Assembly (NCBI RefSeq): GCF_000730165.1
Contig: NZ_CP022112.1
Span: forward strand, 1,218,001 to 1,282,000
Source: Nitrospirillum viridazoti CBAmc
GTDB taxonomy: Bacteria > Pseudomonadota > Alphaproteobacteria > Azospirillales > Azospirillaceae
Reading direction: 5' to 3'
DNA: 64,000 bases
Positions within the stretch are counted from its first letter, which is position 1. The number at the start of each line of letters is the position of its first letter. Of this stretch, positions 48,601 through 56,536 are shown piece by piece. The position numbers and the translations under genes were made by a program. Below the pieces are notes generated by a model. It saw only the letters and a list, made by a program, of their open reading frames with translations, did not search any database and was not told the DNA's origin.

Positions 48601-51600
48601 GCCGTGATGGTCAGCGCCGCCTGGGTCACCGTCAGCGTGCCGTCGGTGTAGCTCACCGAGTAATTGCTGAGCCCCGTGCCCGTGGCGCCGCTGGCCACAA
48701 CGCTGTAGCTGCCCACCGACGCTGCCGTGCCAGAACCACTGGACGCAAGCGTCACGGCACTGATGGTATCGCCATTCACCAGGCCGCTGCTGCTGTACCC
48801 CGTCAGGCTGGCGCTGGTCCCGTAAGTCTTGGTCGCCCCGCTGGCCGTGATCGTCAGCGACGCTGGGGTCACCGTCAGCGTGCCGGAGGACGAGAACTGG
48901 TAGACACCGCCGGAATAGCTGGCGCCACCCAGGCCAAGCAGGCTGTAGGAGCCAACAGCGGAGCGCGCCTCGCTCGTGGTCCAGACCATGCCGGAGGTGG
49001 ATAGGCCGCTGCCGACGCTGCGGCCCAGCTGATCATAGGCACTGGTGGTGGTCGCCGTGACGGTGGCGGCGCCATAGACGCCGCTACCCGAACCGGTGAT
49101 CACGATGTAGGGCAGCGACTTCAACAGCGGATAGGGTGAGCCGTTGAACCAATCCGTCGTGCTGAACACGGACTGCGCTATGGGCCCGCTGGTCAGCCAG
49201 GCGGTGGTGGCCAAGCCGGTGGCGTCCGCGGCCGTGCCCGTGCCGCCACCGATGCCCACCGTCATGCCCGACGTGGTCGTGTCCCAATAGCTGGTGGTCA
49301 CCGCGTTCTGGTTGTCGCCCAAGAACGCCCCGACGGAAACCGCGGACGGGCCCGCCGTGACACTGCCGGTGGAATAGCTGCTGGCGATCAACCCCTGATT
49401 GACGCCCGCCAACCCACCAATGGCCGTGCCGCCGGCGGTGCCGCTGGCCACGGAAACATTGACCATGGCATAGCTGTTGCTGACGGTGCCCGCGACTTGG
49501 CCCACCAGGCCGCCGAGGTTCAGCACACCGCTGCCGGCGGAGATGGTGCCGGTGGCGAAGCTGCCGGACAGAAAGCCGGAATTGATGCCGACCAGGCCGC
49601 CCACCTGCTGCGCGGCGAATCCTACCTGCAGGGTGACGGCGGCACCGCTGTTCACCACGGTACCGCTCATGAATCCGAACAGGCCGCCAATGTAGGAGAC
49701 CGCGCCGGAGGCGATGAGGGTGCCGCTGGCATAAACGTTGCTGACCGTCGCGACGCTTTCACCCGCGACGATGCCGACGTCGTTGGGGCCATCGACGTTG
49801 ATGCGGGCACCCAGCACGCTCAAATTGCGGATGGTGCCGTTGTTGTAGCTGATCAGGCCGACATTGTTGGAAACGGTGTTGTTGATGGTGAGGCCGACGA
49901 TGCTGTGGCCAAAACCATCGAACGTGCCGTTGAACAAGGCCGGGCTGTTGTTCGAGTTGGCGGTATTGAGGCCCAGGGGCACGAAGCCGGCGGAACTCCA
50001 CAGGCCACCGGCCTGCGTCAGCTCGCTCATCGTGATGTTGGCGCCCAGGACATAGTTGGCCGTCATGGCCAGGTTGATCAGCTGCAACTCGTGGGCGTTG
50101 TTGATGACCGTGCCGTATTCCATGCGCAGCAGCGGGCGGGTGTAGCCGCTGACCATGTACCAGGTGTTGGTGAGGTCGAAGCTGCTATAGGTGGCTGAGG
50201 CGTAGGCCGCGGTGCCGCTGACGTTGGTGGCGCTGAACGTCCCCGTCCCGCCGCCATAGCCCACGGTCTGGCCGCTGCTGGAACCATCCCAATAGGCGCC
50301 CGCGATCACGCCGTCGTTACCACCGGCGAACGCCCCGACGGCGCCCACGCCCGTCCCCGCCGTCACCACGCCGCTGGCATAGGCCACGGTGACCCGGCCG
50401 GCATTGTAGCCCACCAGCCCGCCGACGTCCGCCGCGTTGGCGCCGGCGGTGACGTCGGCCGTCGCGTAGGCCACGCTGATCGTACCCGTATTGCCGCCGA
50501 CCAACCCGCCGACGTACTGGGCGCCGCTGCCGGCCGTGACGGTGCCGGTGGCATAGGCGCTGAGGATGGTGCCGGCGTTGCTGCCGGCCAGCAGCGCGAC
50601 GTTGCCGCCGCCGCCCACCACCGTGCCGTTGTAGACACCCACGCTTTGCACGACGCCGCCGGTGCCGATGGCGCTGAACAGTGCCATGTTGCTGGCCGCG
50701 GCATTGGCCATGACCAGGTTGTTGACGGCATGGCCCTGGCCGTTCAGCGTGCCCGTGAAGCTGCCTGGGCTGGCATTGTTACCACTGGTGCTGAAGCCGA
50801 TGGGCAGGAAGCCGGTGGCCGTCGCCCACAAGCCGGCCGTGCTGGTGGCTTCACTGACGTCAATATCGCGCCCCAGCGTGTAGGTCGCCGTCAGGTCCAG
50901 GTTCACGAGCTCCAACTGGTGGGCGTTCACGACAGTGGTGTTGTACTCGTCCCGCAGGAAGGGCCGGGTGTAGCCATCGACCATGTACCAGACGCTGGTG
51001 AAGTCGAAGGCCGCGTAGGTGGCGCTGAGATAAACCGATGAGCCGCTGATGCCCGTGACCGAGGCGCTGCCGGTATTGGCGCCATAGCCCACGGTCAGGC
51101 CGGTGGTGCCCGTGTCCCAATAGCCCGACACCGCGCCGTCGTTCTGGCCCACCAGGCCGCCTATCACGGTGGTGCCCTGGCCCGCGAGGACGCTGCCCGT
51201 GGCATAGGTCGCAGTGATGGTCCCGGTGTTGGCGCCCGCCAGGCCGCCCACGGCGGTGCCGGCGCTGCCGACCAGGATGCTGCCAATGGCGTAGGCGCCG
51301 GTCACCTGACCGGCGTTGGCGCCGACCAGGCCGCCGATATCCACCGCGCCGGCACCGGCGATAATGGTGGCGGTGCCGTAGCCGCCGTTGACGACGCCCG
51401 CGGTAGTGACGGTCCCGGCGAGGCCGCCCACATATTGCGCGGCGCTGCCCACCGTGACTGTGCCACCGCCATAACTGGCCGTGACCAGCCCCGCCTCATA
51501 CCCGACCAAGCCGCCGACGGCCTGCGCCCCGCTGCCCACCTGGACGATGCCGATACCGTCGCTGGCGCTGATGGTGCCGGCGTCATAGCCCACGGCGCCG

Positions 51601-54600
51601 CCCACGGACTGCGCGCCATCACCGACAATGACGGCGCTGATGGCGTGGCTGTTGGCGACGGTGGCGCTGTTGTAGCCGACGATGCCACCCACACTCTGGG
51701 CCGCCACGGCCGACACGGTGCCGCCCGTGTACGCCGCCGTGATGAGACCGGCATTCACGCCGGCCACCCCGCCGAGGCGCTGGGCGCCCGACGCCGCCAG
51801 AATCGTGCCGTTGGTCTGGACGCCGCTGATGGTGCCGCTGTTCTGCCCGGCGACGAGGCCGACGCCGCTGACGGCGCCGACGCTGATCCTGGCGTTCGTC
51901 AGCGTCAGGTTGGTGACCGTGCCGCCGGCGCCGATATCGCTGAACAGGCCGATATTATCGCTGGCGGCACTGACGATGGTCATGCCGCTGATGCTGTAGC
52001 CCCGGCCGTTCAGCGTGCCGGTGAAGGCGGTGGGGCTGGCGTTGCCGCCGGCGGAGGTGATGCCGATGGGGGCGAAGCCGGTGGCCGTGTTCCACAGGCC
52101 CGAGGTCAGCGCCAACTCCGCCATCGTGATGTTGGCGCCCAGGACGTAGCTTCCGCCCGGGTTGGCGCCCATCAGTTCAAGCTGATGGGCGTTGATGATG
52201 GTGGTCCGGGCTTCCGCCTTCAGGAAGGGCCGGGTATAGCCGTCCACCATGTACCAGGTGGAGGTGAAGTCGAAACCGCTGTAGGTCGCGGAGGCATAGG
52301 CGGCGGTGCCACTGACCCCCGTGGCGGAAAAGGAGCCGGCCGAACTGGTGCCATAGGCGTTCGTCTGGTTGGTGGAGACCGTGTCCCAGAAGCTGGTCAT
52401 CACCGTGCCGGAGGTCATCCTGCCGACCAGACCGCCCACGCTGACGCCCGCTGCCGCTGACACCGACCCGCTGGCCCAGCTCTGGGCGATCGTGGGGATG
52501 ACGGTGCCGCTGACGGCGTTCTCGCCCACCAGGCCACCAACGCCGTTGGATAGGGTACCGGCCCTGACGGCCCCCGTCGCGTAGGCGCCCCGGATCAGGC
52601 TGCCATAGTTGCGACCGGCGAGGCCGCCGATATCAGTGCCCGCCGTGCCGGCGATGACCGTGCCAGTGGCATAGCTGCCCAGCACGGATGACGAGGTGAG
52701 GTTGAATGCCTCCGACGCCCCGACCAAGCCACCGACGTAGAAGGCGGTCCGGCCAACCGACACCGTGCCGGTGGCATAGCTGCCGCTGATGATGCCGTTC
52801 TGCTCGTGGCCGAGCAGCCCGCCGATATACTGCGCCATGGTGCCGACACCCGTGGCCGCCCCGACCGACAGGTTGCCCGTGGCGTAGCTGTCGGCGATGA
52901 GCGCGGACGCCGAACCGGCCGTGGTTTGGGAGTTCACCCCGACCAAGCCACCGAAATACTGGTTGCCGGTGCCGGTGGCGGTGATTGTTCCGGTAGCATA
53001 ACTACCGCTGACAGTGCCTGAGTTGGAACCGACCAAGCCACCGATGCGCGCCGCGGCACTCGACAGCAGTATATTGCCGGTGGCGTAGCTGCCCAGGATT
53101 GAGCCGAAGGTGTTGACGCCGACCAGGCCGCCGACATATTGCGCGCCGCTGCTGCCGGTGCTGACGCCGCCGGTGGCGTAGGAATTGACCAGCGTCATGG
53201 TATTGGCGTCGCCCACCAACCCGCCGATACGCTGGTTGAAGGAGGAGAGGCTGAAGCCGCCAGTGGCATAGCTGCCGCTGATATAGGACTGGGCCGAGAC
53301 CTGCCCCGCCAAGCCGCCGACCGCCGTCACCGAAAGGCCGTTCAGGAAGCTGACACCGGAATAACTGTTCAGGATGGTGCCGCCCGACATATAGCCGACC
53401 AGCCCCCCCACGCCCGTGGTCTTGGAGACAAAGACCACGCCGGTGGCGTAGCTGTTGGTGACGGTGCCGGATAACTTGCCGGCCAGCATGCCCCAGCCGG
53501 TGACCTGGGTCCCCGCCGAGGAGTTGATCATCGTGCCGTTCACCAGCCCCAGGTTGGCGACCGAGCCGGCGGGACCGATGCTGGAGAACAGACCGACGCC
53601 GTGGGAGGTGGTCGCCCTCAGGGTCAGATTGCTGATGGTGTAGCCCTGGCCGTCCAGCGAACCGGTGAAGACGGTGGGGGAAGCATTGCCCCCCACCGTC
53701 GTGAACCCGATGGGGGTGAAGCCGCTGGTGGACCAAAGACCGCCCTGCACCGTGGTGCCGCTCATGTCCAGGTTTTTACCCAGGACATAGGATGCCGTCG
53801 GGTCCACGCCCATCAGTTGCAACTGATGGGTGTTGGTGATGGTGGTGGCGTATTCGCTGCGCAGGAACGGGCGGGTGCGGCCGTCGACCTCATACCAGTC
53901 GTTGCTGAAGTCAAAGCCGACATAGGTGGCGGTGGTCAGCGTGTTCGCGGCGATGGCCGTGGCAGACACCGTGCCGGTATTGCTGCCGTAGGCGACGGAC
54001 AGGCCGCTGGTCGCCGTGTCCCAGAAGCCAACCGTCACCAGGCCGGCATTGGAACCGACGAAGCCGCCGATGTTGGTGGTGCCGGCGCCAGCGGTGATGG
54101 ACCCGGTGGCATAGGCGGCGCTGATGGTGCCGGCGTTATAGCCGGCCAAGCCACCCACGCTGTCGGACGTGGTGCCAACCGAAATGGGGCCGATGGCATA
54201 GACGGCACTGACGGTGTTGGCGGTGTCGCCATATCCCAGCAATCCGCCGACATACTGAACCCCGCCACCGGCGGAGATGGTCTCACTGGCGTAGCTCTGG
54301 GTGATCAACGCGTCGCTGTAGCCGACCAGGCCGCCGACGCGGTTGCCACCGTCGCCAACGGTCAGGCTGCTGTCGGCGTAGCTGCCGGATACCGTACCGC
54401 CGCCGACCCAGCCGGCCAGGCCGCCAACCGCCGTGGCGGCCGAGCCGGCCGTGACGGCACCGGTGACAAAGCTGTTGGCGATGAGGCCCGCCGTTTGGGC
54501 GCCCACCAGCCCGCCCACCTTGGACACACCACTGCCGACCGAAACGGTCACGGCGGCGGAGGAAGCCGTGACCGTGCCGCTGTTGCCGCCGATCAGACCG

Positions 54601-56519
54601 CCCACGGTGCTGGCGCCATCGCCGGCGGTGACGGTGCCGGAGGCGGTGACGTTGCGCACCGTGCCCTGGTTCTGGCCGGCCAGCTGGCCAAGGTTGGCGC
54701 CGGTGCCGCCAAACAGCATTCCACCGGACAGCGTCAGGTTCTGAACCAGGCCACCGCCGCCGATGACGCTGAGCAGGCCCAGGTTGCCCGCCCCGCCCCC
54801 GGCGGCATTGACGGTCACGCCGGTGATCGTATGTCCCAGCCCCTCAAGCGTGCCGGTGAAGGCGGTGGGCGACGCGTTGTTGCCCGTGGCGCTGTAGCCG
54901 ATGGGCGTCCACGCGCCGGTCAGCGCCAAGTCGCTGGTCAGCGCGTAATTGCCGCTGCCGGTGATGGCGGCCAAGGCCGCCGCCGACGTGACCAGGGTAT
55001 AGGCCGTGCTGTTGACCGTCAGGCTGGTGGTCAGTGACACCGGGGCGGTCACCCGGAACACACCGCCGCTGCCGCCGTCATTGGTCAGGACCACCAGGCT
55101 GGTGCCCGACAGGGCGGCGTTGATGGACACGCCGTGATAGGCATCCAGCGTCAGGCTGTTGGCCGAGGACCAGGTGATGCCGGCATTGACGGCGATGTCG
55201 CCCAGGCCGCTGGCTTTGGTGACCCCGCCGGCGGTGACGCCGGTGTACCCCACGCTGGTATTGGTGGTCTGCAGCGTGACGCTGCCGCTGGCCAGCGCCG
55301 TCTGGATGGCGGCGGCATAGGCGGCGTTCACCGTCAGGTCGACGGGGTCCAGCAGCCAGGTGCCGCCCTTGCCATGGGCCGCCCCCACATCCACCGTCGC
55401 CCCGTCGAAGGCCAGCGCGTGGCCGGACGTCTCAATGGCGCCGCCGTCACCCCACAAGCTGCCGCCCCGGGCCAGCAGCACGCCGTGGGCGGCGGTGTCC
55501 TGGCTGTTGACCGTGACCGACCCGCCCTTGCCCGTCTCCGTGGCCGAAGCGTCGATGCGGCTGGCGGCATCCATGGTGACGGAGGCCGTCTCCGCCGTTC
55601 CCACCGTGACCGTGCCGCCACCGGTGGCGCCCTTGGCGCTCAGCGTGGCGCCCTGCAGGGTGATGGGGCCGTTGGCGTCCAGGACCAGCTTGCCGCCCTC
55701 GCGGGTGAGGGAGTCGGCCTCGATGACGCCGGTGGCCTTGATGACGCCGCCGGCCACGATGTTCAGCGCCTGGGCCGTAAGGTAGACGGTGCCGCCGGGT
55801 GCGCGGATGATGCCGCCCGCCTCGATCTGCGCCTCGACCGTGGCGGGATCCACCTTGAGAGGGGCGCCGCCGTCCGGCGTCAGCGTCACGGTCTCCCCCG
55901 CCGCCAGCACCACCGAGCCCAGCTGAGCCTGGATCAGGCCCTGATTGCGGATCTGCGCCGCCAGCAGGACCACCGAGCCGTTATGGGCGGTGATGGTGCC
56001 GCCGTTGACCACCGAGCCGGTGGCCGATCCCCGGTTGAAGACCAGCCGGCCCTTCTGGAAATCCTCATCCGCGATGTCCATGGTCGAAGCGACCAGGCCG
56101 CCCACGTCCACCGTGGCGCCGCCGCCGAAGACCACGCCGCCGGGATTGACCAGGATGACCGTGCCGGGCGCCTTGATCGCGCCCTCAATCAGGGAGGGAT
56201 CGCCGCCGCGTACGCGGTTCAGCGTCATGGCCGAGCTGTTGGGCTGCTGAAAATTCACGGTGGCGCCGGCGCCCACGTTGAACTGCTGCCAGCTGATGAT
56301 GGCCTTGTCCGTCGACTGGGTGACGGTCATCACCGGTCCGGTGGAACTGATGCCCGCTGTACCGGCCTGGACCTGTCCCCCTGTGGGCAGCGTGCCGGGT
56401 GCCGGCGTGCCTGCCACGGCCGGCAAGGTCAGCGCCTGCATCACCGACAGCACGGCGGTGCATCCCAGCAGCCTGGCGCGCAGGGGAAGGCGGAACGGAA
56501 GCGCGGAGCGGCTGGCCAT
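39624..56519 (-). CDS. Giant two-partner secretion adhesin (TpsA) with GLUG and MBG repeats
   Basis: A 5,631-residue exoprotein. The ATG at 56519 follows AGGAGGAATA; the frame is open further upstream, but that part overlaps the transporter gene. Residues 1-36 are the signal peptide. About 45-300 are the FHA-type TPS secretion domain with NPGGV at 125-129 and GGLVASTMDIADEDF. About 550-2460 carry GLUG motifs (VGGLVGYNSGTI, SYATGTV) in five blocks separated by WYMVDGYTRPFLR-type linkers. Residues 2554-5388 are 35 MBG-type repeats of 81 residues, flanked by one divergent copy on each side. The last 150 residues are Ser/Gly/Thr-rich. It would be exported by the adjacent TpsB and act in surface adhesion or biofilm. 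Confidence 0.93.
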   Translation of the reverse strand: MASRSALPFRLPLRARLLGCTAVLSVMQALTLPAVAGTPAPGTLPTGGQVQAGTAGISSTGPVMTVTQSTDKAIISWQQFNVGAGATVNFQQPNSSAMTLNRVRGGDPSLIEGAIKAPGTVILVNPGGVVFGGGATVDVGGLVASTMDIADEDFQKGRLVFNRGSATGSVVNGGTITAHNGSVVLLAAQIRNQGLIQAQLGSVVLAAGETVTLTPDGGAPLKVDPATVEAQIEAGGIIRAPGGTVYLTAQALNIVAGGVIKATGVIEADSLTREGGKLVLDANGPITLQGATLSAKGATGGGTVTVGTAETASVTMDAASRIDASATETGKGGSVTVNSQDTAAHGVLLARGGSLWGDGGAIETSGHALAFDGATVDVGAAHGKGGTWLLDPVDLTVNAAYAAAIQTALASGSVTLQTTNTSVGYTGVTAGGVTKASGLGDIAVNAGITWSSANSLTLDAYHGVSINAALSGTSLVVLTNDGGSGGVFRVTAPVSLTTSLTVNSTAYTLVTSAAALAAITGSGNYALTSDLALTGAWTPIGYSATGNNASPTAFTGTLEGLGHTITGVTVNAAGGGAGNLGLLSVIGGGGLVQNLTLSGGMLFGGTGANLGQLAGQNQGTVRNVTASGTVTAGDGASTVGGLIGGNSGTVTASSAAVTVSVGSGVSKVGGLVGAQTAGLIANSFVTGAVTAGSAATAVGGLAGWVGGGTVSGSYADSSLTVGDGGNRVGGLVGYSDALITQSYASETISAGGGVQYVGGLLGYGDTANTVSAVYAIGPISVGTTSDSVGGLAGYNAGTISAAYATGSITAGAGTTNIGGFVGSNAGLVTVGFWDTATSGLSVAYGSNTGTVSATAIAANTLTTATYVGFDFSNDWYEVDGRTRPFLRSEYATTITNTHQLQLMGVDPTASYVLGKNLDMSGTTVQGGLWSTSGFTPIGFTTVGGNASPTVFTGSLDGQGYTISNLTLRATTSHGVGLFSSIGPAGSVANLGLVNGTMINSSAGTQVTGWGMLAGKLSGTVTNSYATGVVFVSKTTGVGGLVGYMSGGTILNSYSGVSFLNGLSVTAVGGLAGQVSAQSYISGSYATGGFSLSSFNQRIGGLVGDANTMTLVNSYATGGVSTGSSGAQYVGGLVGVNTFGSILGSYATGNILLSSAAARIGGLVGSNSGTVSGSYATGTITATGTGNQYFGGLVGVNSQTTAGSASALIADSYATGNLSVGAATGVGTMAQYIGGLLGHEQNGIISGSYATGTVSVGRTAFYVGGLVGASEAFNLTSSSVLGSYATGTVIAGTAGTDIGGLAGRNYGSLIRGAYATGAVRAGTLSNGVGGLVGENAVSGTVIPTIAQSWASGSVSAAAGVSVGGLVGRMTSGTVMTSFWDTVSTNQTNAYGTSSAGSFSATGVSGTAAYASATYSGFDFTSTWYMVDGYTRPFLKAEARTTIINAHQLELMGANPGGSYVLGANITMAELALTSGLWNTATGFAPIGITSAGGNASPTAFTGTLNGRGYSISGMTIVSAASDNIGLFSDIGAGGTVTNLTLTNARISVGAVSGVGLVAGQNSGTISGVQTNGTILAASGAQRLGGVAGVNAGLITAAYTGGTVSAVAAQSVGGIVGYNSATVANSHAISAVIVGDGAQSVGGAVGYDAGTISASDGIGIVQVGSGAQAVGGLVGYEAGLVTASYGGGTVTVGSAAQYVGGLAGTVTTAGVVNGGYGTATIIAGAGAVDIGGLVGANAGQVTGAYAIGSILVGSAGTAVGGLAGANTGTITATYATGSVLAGQGTTVIGGLVGQNDGAVSGYWDTGTTGLTVGYGANTGSASVTGISGSSVYLSATYAAFDFTSVWYMVDGYTRPFLRDEYNTTVVNAHQLELVNLDLTATYTLGRDIDVSEATSTAGLWATATGFLPIGFSTSGNNASPGSFTGTLNGQGHAVNNLVMANAAASNMALFSAIGTGGVVQSVGVYNGTVVGGGGNVALLAGSNAGTILSAYATGTVTAGSGAQYVGGLVGGNTGTISVAYATADVTAGANAADVGGLVGYNAGRVTVAYASGVVTAGTGVGAVGAFAGGNDGVIAGAYWDGSSSGQTVGYGGGTGTFSATNVSGTAAYASATYSSFDLTNTWYMVSGYTRPLLRMEYGTVINNAHELQLINLAMTANYVLGANITMSELTQAGGLWSSAGFVPLGLNTANSNNSPALFNGTFDGFGHSIVGLTINNTVSNNVGLISYNNGTIRNLSVLGARINVDGPNDVGIVAGESVATVSNVYASGTLIASGAVSYIGGLFGFMSGTVVNSGAAVTLQVGFAAQQVGGLVGINSGFLSGSFATGTISAGSGVLNLGGLVGQVAGTVSNSYAMVNVSVASGTAGGTAIGGLAGVNQGLIASSYSTGSVTAGPSAVSVGAFLGDNQNAVTTSYWDTTTSGMTVGIGGGTGTAADATGLATTAWLTSGPIAQSVFSTTDWFNGSPYPLLKSLPYIVITGSGSGVYGAATVTATTTSAYDQLGRSVGSGLSTSGMVWTTSEARSAVGSYSLLGLGGASYSGGVYQFSSSGTLTVTPASLTITASGATKTYGTSASLTGYSSSGLVNGDTISAVTLASSGSGTAASVGSYSVVASGATGTGLSNYSVSYTDGTLTVTQAALTITASGASKTYGASASLTGYSSSGLVNGDSISAVTLASTGSGTAASVGSYSVVASGATGTGLSNYSVSYADGTLTVTPASLTITASGASKTYGASASLTGYSSSGLVNGDSISAVTLASSGSGTAASVGSYSVVASGATGTGLSNYSVSYADGTLTVTPAALTITASGASKTYGASASLTGYSSSGLVNGDSISAVTLASTGSGTAASVGSYSVVASGATGTGLSNYSVSYADGTLTVTPAALTITASGATKTYGISASLTGYSSSGLVNGDSISAVTLASSGSGTAASVGSYSITASGATGTGLSNYSVSYADGTLTVNPAALTITASGATKTYGTSASLTGYSSSGLVNGDSISAVTLASSGSGTAASVGSYSITASGATGTGLSNYSVSYADGTLTVNPAALTITASGATKTYGTSASLTGYSSSGLVNGDSISAVTLASTGSGTAASVGSYSINASGATGTGLSNYSVSYADGTLTVNPAALTITASGASKTYGTSASLTGYSSSGLVNGDSISAVTLASTGSGTAASVGSYSVVASGATGTGLSNYSVSYADGTLTVNPAALTITASGATKTYGTSASLTGYSSSGLVNGDSISAVTLASTGSGTAASVGSYSISASGATGTGLSNYSVSYAAGTLTVTQAALTITASGASKTYGTSASLTGYSSSGLVNGDSISAVTLASSGSGTAASVGSYSITASGATGTGLSNYSVSYADGTLTVNPAALTITASGASKTYGTSASLTGYSSSGLVNGDSISAVTLASSGSGTAASVGSYSISASGATGTGLSNYSVSYTDGTLTVTPAALTITASGASKTYGTSASLTGYSSSGLVNGDSISAVTLASTGSGTAASVGSYSVVASGATGMGLSNYSVSYADGTLTVTPASLTITASGATKTYGASASLTGYSSSGLVNGDSISAVTLASSGSGTAASVGSYSITASGATGTGLSNYSVSYADGTLTVNPAALTITASGASKTYGASASLTGYSSSGLVNGDSISAVTLASSGSGTAASVGSYSVVASGATGTGLSNYSVSYAAGTLTVNPAALTITASGASKTYGTSASLTGYSSSGLVNGDSISGVTLASTGSGTAASVGSYSVVASSATGTGLSNYSVSYADGTLTVTQASLTITASGASKTYGTSASLTGYSSSGLVNGDSISAVTLASSGSGTAASVGSYSVVASGATGTGLSNYSVSYADGTLTVTPASLTITASGATKTYGTSASLTGYSSSGLVNGDTISAVTLASSGSGTAASVGSYSVVASGATGTGLSNYSVSYTDGTLTVTQAALTITASGASKTYGASASLTGYSSSGLVNGDSISAVTLASTGSGTAASVGSYSVVASSATGTGLSNYSVSYADGTLTVTQAALTITASGATKTYGASASLTGYSSSGLVNGDTISAVTLASTGSGTAASVGSYSVVASGATGTGLSNYSVSYTDGTLTVNPAALTITASGATKTYGTSASLTGYSGSGLVNGDSISAVTLASTGSGTAASVGSYSVVASGATGTGLSNYSVSYADGTLTVNPAALTITASGATKTYGTSASLTGYSSSGLVNGDSISAVTLASSGSSTAASVGSYSVVASGATGTGLSNYSVSYADGTLTVNPAALTITASGATKTYGSSASLTGYSSSGLVNGDSISAVTLASSGSGTAASVGSYSVVASGATGTGLSNYSVSYADGTLTVTQAALTITASGATKTYGASASLTGYSSSGLVNGDSISAVTLASTGSGTAASVGSYSINASGATGTGLSNYSVSYADGTLTVTPAALTITASGATKTYGASASLTGYSSSGLVNGDSIAAVTLASSGSGTAASVGSYSITASGATGTGLSNYSVSYADGTLTVNPAALTITASGATKTYGASASLTGYSSSGLVNGDSIAAVTLASSGSGTAASVGSYSVVASGATGTGLSNYSVSYADGTLTVNPAALTITASGASKTYGTSASLTGYSSSGLVNGDSISAVTLASSGSGTAASVGSYSINASGATGTGLSNYSVSYADGTLTVTPAALTITASGASKTYGASASLTGYSSSGLVNGDSISAVTLASSGSGTAASVGSYSVVASGATGTGLSNYSVSYTDGTLTVNPAALTITASGATKTYGASASLTGYSSSGLVNGDSISAVTLASTGSGTAASVGSYSISASGATGTGLSNYSVSYTDGTLTVTPAALTITASGATKTYGASASLTGYSSSGLVNGDSIAAVTLASSGSGTAASVGSYSVVASGATGTGLSNYSVSYADGTLTVNPAALTITASGASKTYGTSASLTGYSSSGLVNGDSISAVTLASTGSGTAASVGSYSVVASGATGMGLSNYSVSYADGTLTVTPASLTITASGATKTYGISASLTGYSSSGLVNGDSISAVTLASSGSGTAASVGSYSVVASGATGTGLSNYSVSYADGTLTVNPAALTITASGASKTYGASASLTGYSSSGLVNGDSISAVTLASSGSGTAASVGSYSVVASGAMGTGLSNYSVSYADGTLTVNPAALTITASGATKTYGSSASLTGYSSSGLVNGDSISAVTLASSGSGTAASVGSYSVVASGATGTGLSNYSVSYADGTLTVNPAALTITASGATKTYGSSASLTGYSSSGLVNGDSISAVTLASSGSGTAASVGSYSVVASGATGTGLSNYSVSYADGTLTVNPAALTITASGATKTYGASASLTGYSSSGLVNGDSISAVTLASSGSGTAASVGSYSINASGATGTGLSNYSVSYAAGTLTVNPASLTITASDETKTAGLELILAGYGVTGLMNGDSVTQVTLNSPGAVASAAPGSYGITASGAIGTGLGNYTILYQTGSLSIGASAALTTSTLQRQVVAALLPTASLAAPAITASLGGGVGSVSAPVTASGTGSTGATAAIATAGTAASTPAAGGDATAPSAAASSGTSGGTSSGASGGTSSSDSGASSSSTASQGSSSRGGESGGGQVSSAQTYAVSSAGSEGGVYNQLQMTSAPIQGTKQDERKQ
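40356..48860 (-). repeat. Array of exactly 35 tandem 243-bp units (81-residue MBG domains)
   Basis: The first unit starts at 48860 (SLTITASGATKTYG) and the last ends at 40356; the span of 8,505 bp is exactly 35 x 243, and the marker tagctcaccgag occurs once per unit. No unit is longer or shorter. Units vary at a few fixed places: GATK/GASK, YGTS/YGAS/YGIS/YGSS, SVVA/SITA/SINA/SISA, YADG/YTDG/YAAG and NPAA/TPAA/TQAA/TPAS. Divergent copies flank the array (ITASDETKTAGLELILAGYG on the C-terminal side). Confidence 0.95.
49140..54870 (-). repeat. Five GLUG-rich superblocks in the adhesin
   Basis: Each block opens with a segment like GTLNGQGHAVNNLVMANA...NLALFSAIG, continues with runs of GLUG motifs about 25-45 residues apart, and closes with YWDT...G, an ATYxxFDFT linker, WYMVDGYTRPFLR and HQLELM. 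Linkers lie near 53.9, 52.25, 51.0 and 50.15 kb; the last block ends near 49.1 kb. Blocks differ in the number of GLUG motifs, from about 0.8 to 1.6 kb. These are beta-helix-type repeats. Confidence 0.85.
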
Positions 56520-56536
56520 TATTCCTCCTGGGCCCC

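Noticed and set aside
40356-48860. The 243-bp array considered as a CRISPR or satellite-type non-coding repeat.
   Set aside because: The units are contiguous without spacers, keep one reading frame and encode a recognisable MBG domain.
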